Assembly: GCA_963082875.1 (NCBI GenBank) | Contig: OY720100.1 | Location: forward strand, 1,178,001-1,242,000 | From: Corella eumyota | Taxonomy: Eukaryota; Chordata; Ascidiacea; Phlebobranchia; Corellidae | Direction of reading: 5' to 3' | DNA: 64,000 nucleotides | Shown: positions 60,401 to 64,000 of the stretch, one piece after another | Layout of the letters: every line of letters begins with the position of its first letter | Position numbering within the stretch: the stretch's first letter is position 1 | The notes under the pieces: model-generated | What the model was told of the DNA's origin: nothing | What the model saw: only the letters and a program-made list of their open reading frames with translations | Database searches by the model: none | Translations under genes and position numbers: made by a program

Positions 60401-63400
60401 ATTAAGAAGTACATAAATTATAGTAACAAAATTTACAATAATTTGTCCTGATTAAACAAAAAAGAAAATTGTAAGAAGCACAAAATGTATAGTTTTAAAT
60501 TTAAATTCATTTTCGAAACCTTGTTGATGCCTACTTGCTTGTTTTTCTGGTATGGAAGGAATTTCCTAAAAAAATAGAGCAAAACATATTTTAAATAAAA
60601 GTAAAAAATAACATAAAATATTGGTTATTTTAACATTTACGATAGCCTAACATGTAGTTCTTCTTTAAATACAAATAAAAAATATATTCTACAACAAACA
60701 TATTTCTAAACACAAAATAATGTTTTTATTAAAAAAATTACCATTGCTTCAGGTTCATGTTGTTTAGTAGTTGAATTCTGTAAATACTTTACATCTAAAA
60801 AGTTTACAAGTGTTATAATAAAAATACAGAGTTATACTATTCATTCTATATACACCAGGCAACTAAAGTGTAAAACATACCCTAATAAAAAATTTAAATT
60901 TAAAAACCTAAAGTTTTCCAAATTTTACTTTTAAATTATTTCCTACTTAAACAAAAAAATACCTTGTTCAGGGCCAATAACATATTCTTCAGGTATAAGA
61001 CAAGCAGCATCAGATTCTACAACCTGGTTGGTAAAATAATTACTTTAAAAAATATATTATAAACATAAATGATATATATATATCTTAATTGCTTTAATAA
61101 TTAACAAAAATTTTCATGCACATTAAATTACTAACCTATTAAACAGAAGCTAAAATAACATCATTAAGTAACATTTAAATAATACAAACTTAATAAAATT
61201 TAATAAATTTATTAAAAGGTGCAGCTTGCTTCTTACAATCTGATCATTTAGTTTGTTCTGTTTTATAGAATGGTTTCTTTTTAAAACCTAAAAGTTACAA
61301 TTTATTGCAAATCACCCAATATTTATTTTGACAAATATTTAAATAAGGTGTTTTAAACTATTATCTTATTAAAAAAAAAAAATTTTATGTGAATTTTAAA
61401 TTTAAGAAATTTTACACAGACATTACAATATCAAACTGTAATACTTTTAAAATATTGAACCCCTTATCATCATAAGAAAAACAGAAAACAAAAAACTCTT
61501 TCGACAAAACTTACTTTTGATTCAGGTTCACATTGTTCAGTGGAAAATAAATTAGATTTGAAGTTGTCCAGTTTTTTTTTTTTCATCTTAAAAAATTTAA
61601 ATATTAAACAAACACTACAAAAAAATTAATTATATTTAATATGTAAAATAACTTTTATATTTTTAATGATGGTTATAGGTTATGTTAAAACCGGTCAAAA
61701 TTCAATACATTTTTGATTTAATTAACCACGTGCAAAAAATGCAGTATAAACAAAAATAAAAGACATCACATCATAGAATAAACAAAAAAGAATACCTTGT
61801 TCAGGGACAATAACATTTTCTTTAGGTATTGAAGAAGCAACAGATTTTACTACCTAGTTAGTAAAATAATTATTTAAAACAGAATAATAAAAGGCCCGTA
61901 GATAAACCATTTTAATTACTAGTAAATTTTTTTAAACTTATATCTAGTCTCTTACTTACATTTTCCGATTGTTTATTTGATTTCTTTACAAATGAGACAG
62001 CATATTTCTTTTGATTTGGTGGTTTACCTTGTTCCTGCCTAGCTAATAAAGCATCTAGTTTGTTCTTATGTGAAGTTTTAGCAATTTCTTTTTTATCAAA
62101 TAATTCACCTGGCACCATTTTCTTAAAAAAACCCACAAAAAATTGTTGACTACTAATCATACTTTTATAGCAAGTATAGTGCATACTTAGTCAATTTAGA
62201 AACCTATTGAGTACAATATATAAGTGCTATAAAAACTATTGAAAGTTAAATAACATATGTTTTGATTGATATGGATATGTATATATATTAATATAATTTG
62301 TGACCTAAGTAAAACATAAAGTTAACCAATGGTTCACTATTTTTAAAGTTAACTAATGGTTCACAAAAAGTATTAAAATAATTATAATTTTGAGTTAGTT
62401 TTAGGTACAAAATAAAGAAGATATTTTACAAAAGAATAATAAATAACTTACCCGGTCTAATATTTTAGTTCGTTCCTTCTCGTTAGTTGTTAGTGGTTTA
62501 ACTGAATAACAAAAAATAAATATGACTTGACGAAATAAAACATTACAAAAAATATTTAACTTTTATAATACCTTTCTTTTACTTAAACTTAAACTCAAAA
62601 AGTAATGAGTGGTATTTGAAACTTAATACATTAAATAAATAGAAATCACTAAAAAAATAGAAAATCGATTAGTAACATAAAATCGACCTACATTATTATT
62701 GTTAGTTGAACCCTGAAAATTTAATTAACAAACTTACTTTTGACCCCCGAATCAATATGTTTAGACATATTATTGAACATTAAAGAACTTGAATATCCTA
62801 CAGACCTAAATTAAAAATTTAAAAAAAAAGTTTAAAATGAAAATTAATATATTTATTTTTTAAAGTTTTTTCGATTATTATAAGCTTAACAAAACTTACA
62901 GTTTCATATTTGGAACTTTTTTGCTTGCCTTCTCCAATTGTTGTTCCCCAATCTCAGTAAAACCACAATCCCATACATATAAGCAGTTGATGTTGTGGAG
63001 ACATGATGAGAAAGCAACAGCACACTCATCTCCAAGATTGTTGTAGCTTATATATAACTTTTGTATCTAAAATAGTTGAAATTTTTGTGTTAATTACTTT
63101 ATTTTTTATTTAATATTGACTATAAGTTAATTAACATTAAAATACAAGCATAATAATTATTATGTTTTCTTAAAACCAAACCTTAAAAAATTGTAAAAAG
63201 ATTGGTTTTAGCAATTACACACAATTCTATTTGGGTAATATACAGGGTATATATTTTTAATTTAACAAATTCAATAATGCCAAATAGTAAAGTTATACAC
63301 TCACAGGAATTGTTAGTTTTGAACAACCTCTAGCAATGGCCAATCCACCAACATCTGTGAAGTTACAACACCTAATATCAAGTTCCTCAAACTTGTCAAT

Positions 63401-64000
63401 AACCTCACCCAGTATTGTTGCAGCATCATCACCAATTTCGTTCCCTGACAAGTCCAACTTTATCTAAAACAAGATGTCATTCTTACTCACTATTAATTTT
63501 TTTTAAAGTAAAATCCTATTTTATTACTTAGGATTTTATTGCTAGGAAAATCCTATTTTATTCCAATTATAATAAGATTTAAAAAATAATATATTTATCG
63601 TTTAACTTTAATATTTTTTAAAAACCACTGTTTAAACTTTATTGTATTTGCAAATGTGACATCATAAATACCATGCAATTGCCTGATACAAGCATTCGTT
63701 TTTTCTTTTATACAAAAGTAAATCTTTACAAAATTTAATTACCTCTATGATGTCAAAAAAGTTAATTGTGTTTTTTTGGTAAAAAACACATCAGAGTGGA
63801 TTGGGCTATTATTGCTCATATTTTTATGTTGTTTATTTGTTTTACATTACCTTAAGTTTTAAACCTTTAAAGATACTAGGCAGTTGAGATAGGTCAGTTT
63901 CTTTAAACACCATCCTTAAAGAAAGAGGTTTGGTCAATTGTTCAAACAAGTAGCCAAGATGGATGTAGTCACTCGGCAACAACGTTTCCTTAAACTCAAG
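57446..64000 (-). CDS. NLR-like protein: LRRs, duplicated linker exons, ZU5-UPA (5' end outside window)
   Basis: I read 23 exons: 63851->64000, 63305-63463, 62900-63066, 62738-62805, 62452-62501, 61960-62121, 61796-61853, 61515-61586, 61237-61287, 60963-61023, 60742-60794, 60520-60565, 60274-60344, 60035-60083, 59749-59801, 59540-59585, 59213-59367, 58883-59014, 58655-58773, 58433-58579, 57939-58210, 57720-57788, 57446-57564. The first three give NLR/ribonuclease-inhibitor-type LRRs (KLDLSGNEIGDDAATILGE; LYISYNNLGDECAVAF). A low-complexity linker of short exons follows. Then a ZU5 domain (WIGKGGGRVGKKG, IVIDIPKDAIEEG, GLKFKKPVKISLHTPF) and a UPA-like region (DIFTMKL, WPIDKVTDRVELTI, FFTCSF), and a polar tail without a death fold. 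ZU5 plus UPA forms the FIIND of NLRP1/CARD8 and occurs in PIDD1. Phases agree except at 61515-61586, whose 12-A run puts it one base out of phase. Confidence 0.72.

Overview
The window looks like nuclear DNA of a tunicate, most likely a Ciona-type sea squirt. This is an inference from the AT-rich sequence, short phase-matched introns, chordate gene content (XPO7, riboflavin kinase, selenocysteine glutathione peroxidase, Abraxas, an LRR-ZU5-UPA protein) and many tRNA-derived SINEs. I rebuilt ten spliced or single-exon genes from splice signals, reading phase and protein similarity. One further exon is only a weak candidate.

Layout, left half (1-30 kb): a small PPxY membrane protein gene (minus, 247-1201); repeats and a possible stray exon (1.2-5.0 kb); a secreted selenocysteine glutathione peroxidase with a visible SECIS element (minus, 5624-7689); an 11-exon secreted protein with two copies of a cysteine-rich domain, an Ig domain and three EGF modules (plus, 10207-20327); a claudin/PMP22-like four-membrane-span protein (minus, 21490-23019); and a 690-residue, mostly disordered protein (minus, 24603-27376). 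This half is saturated with the palindrome TGACGTCA: about 75 exact copies by eye in the window, some 71 of them before 30.2 kb. Copies lie in exons, in introns, and directly at splice sites.

Layout, right half (30-64 kb): riboflavin kinase (minus, 30650-31852), intronless coproporphyrinogen oxidase (minus, 32482-33642), NAD kinase (plus, 34648-35981), an Abraxas-family BRISC/BRCA1-A scaffold (minus, 38160-40950), exportin-7 in 26 coding exons (minus, 42810-54922), and the 3' part of an NLR-like LRR-ZU5-UPA gene (minus, 57446 to beyond 64000). This half has almost no TGACGTCA. Its introns are loaded with tRNA-derived SINEs and a MITE-like repeat.

How the genes relate: CPOX and NADK are divergent and share about 1 kb of upstream DNA. 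RFK, CPOX and NADK all make cofactors (FMN, haem, NADP), but nothing beyond adjacency links them. Points most worth following: the LRR-ZU5-UPA gene with its duplicated linker exon pairs; TGACGTCA palindromes sitting at both ends of introns; the unnamed duplicated cysteine-rich domain; and inverted SINE pairs that bracket exons. I saw no CRISPR array, rRNA, free-standing tRNA gene or recognisable retroviral element.
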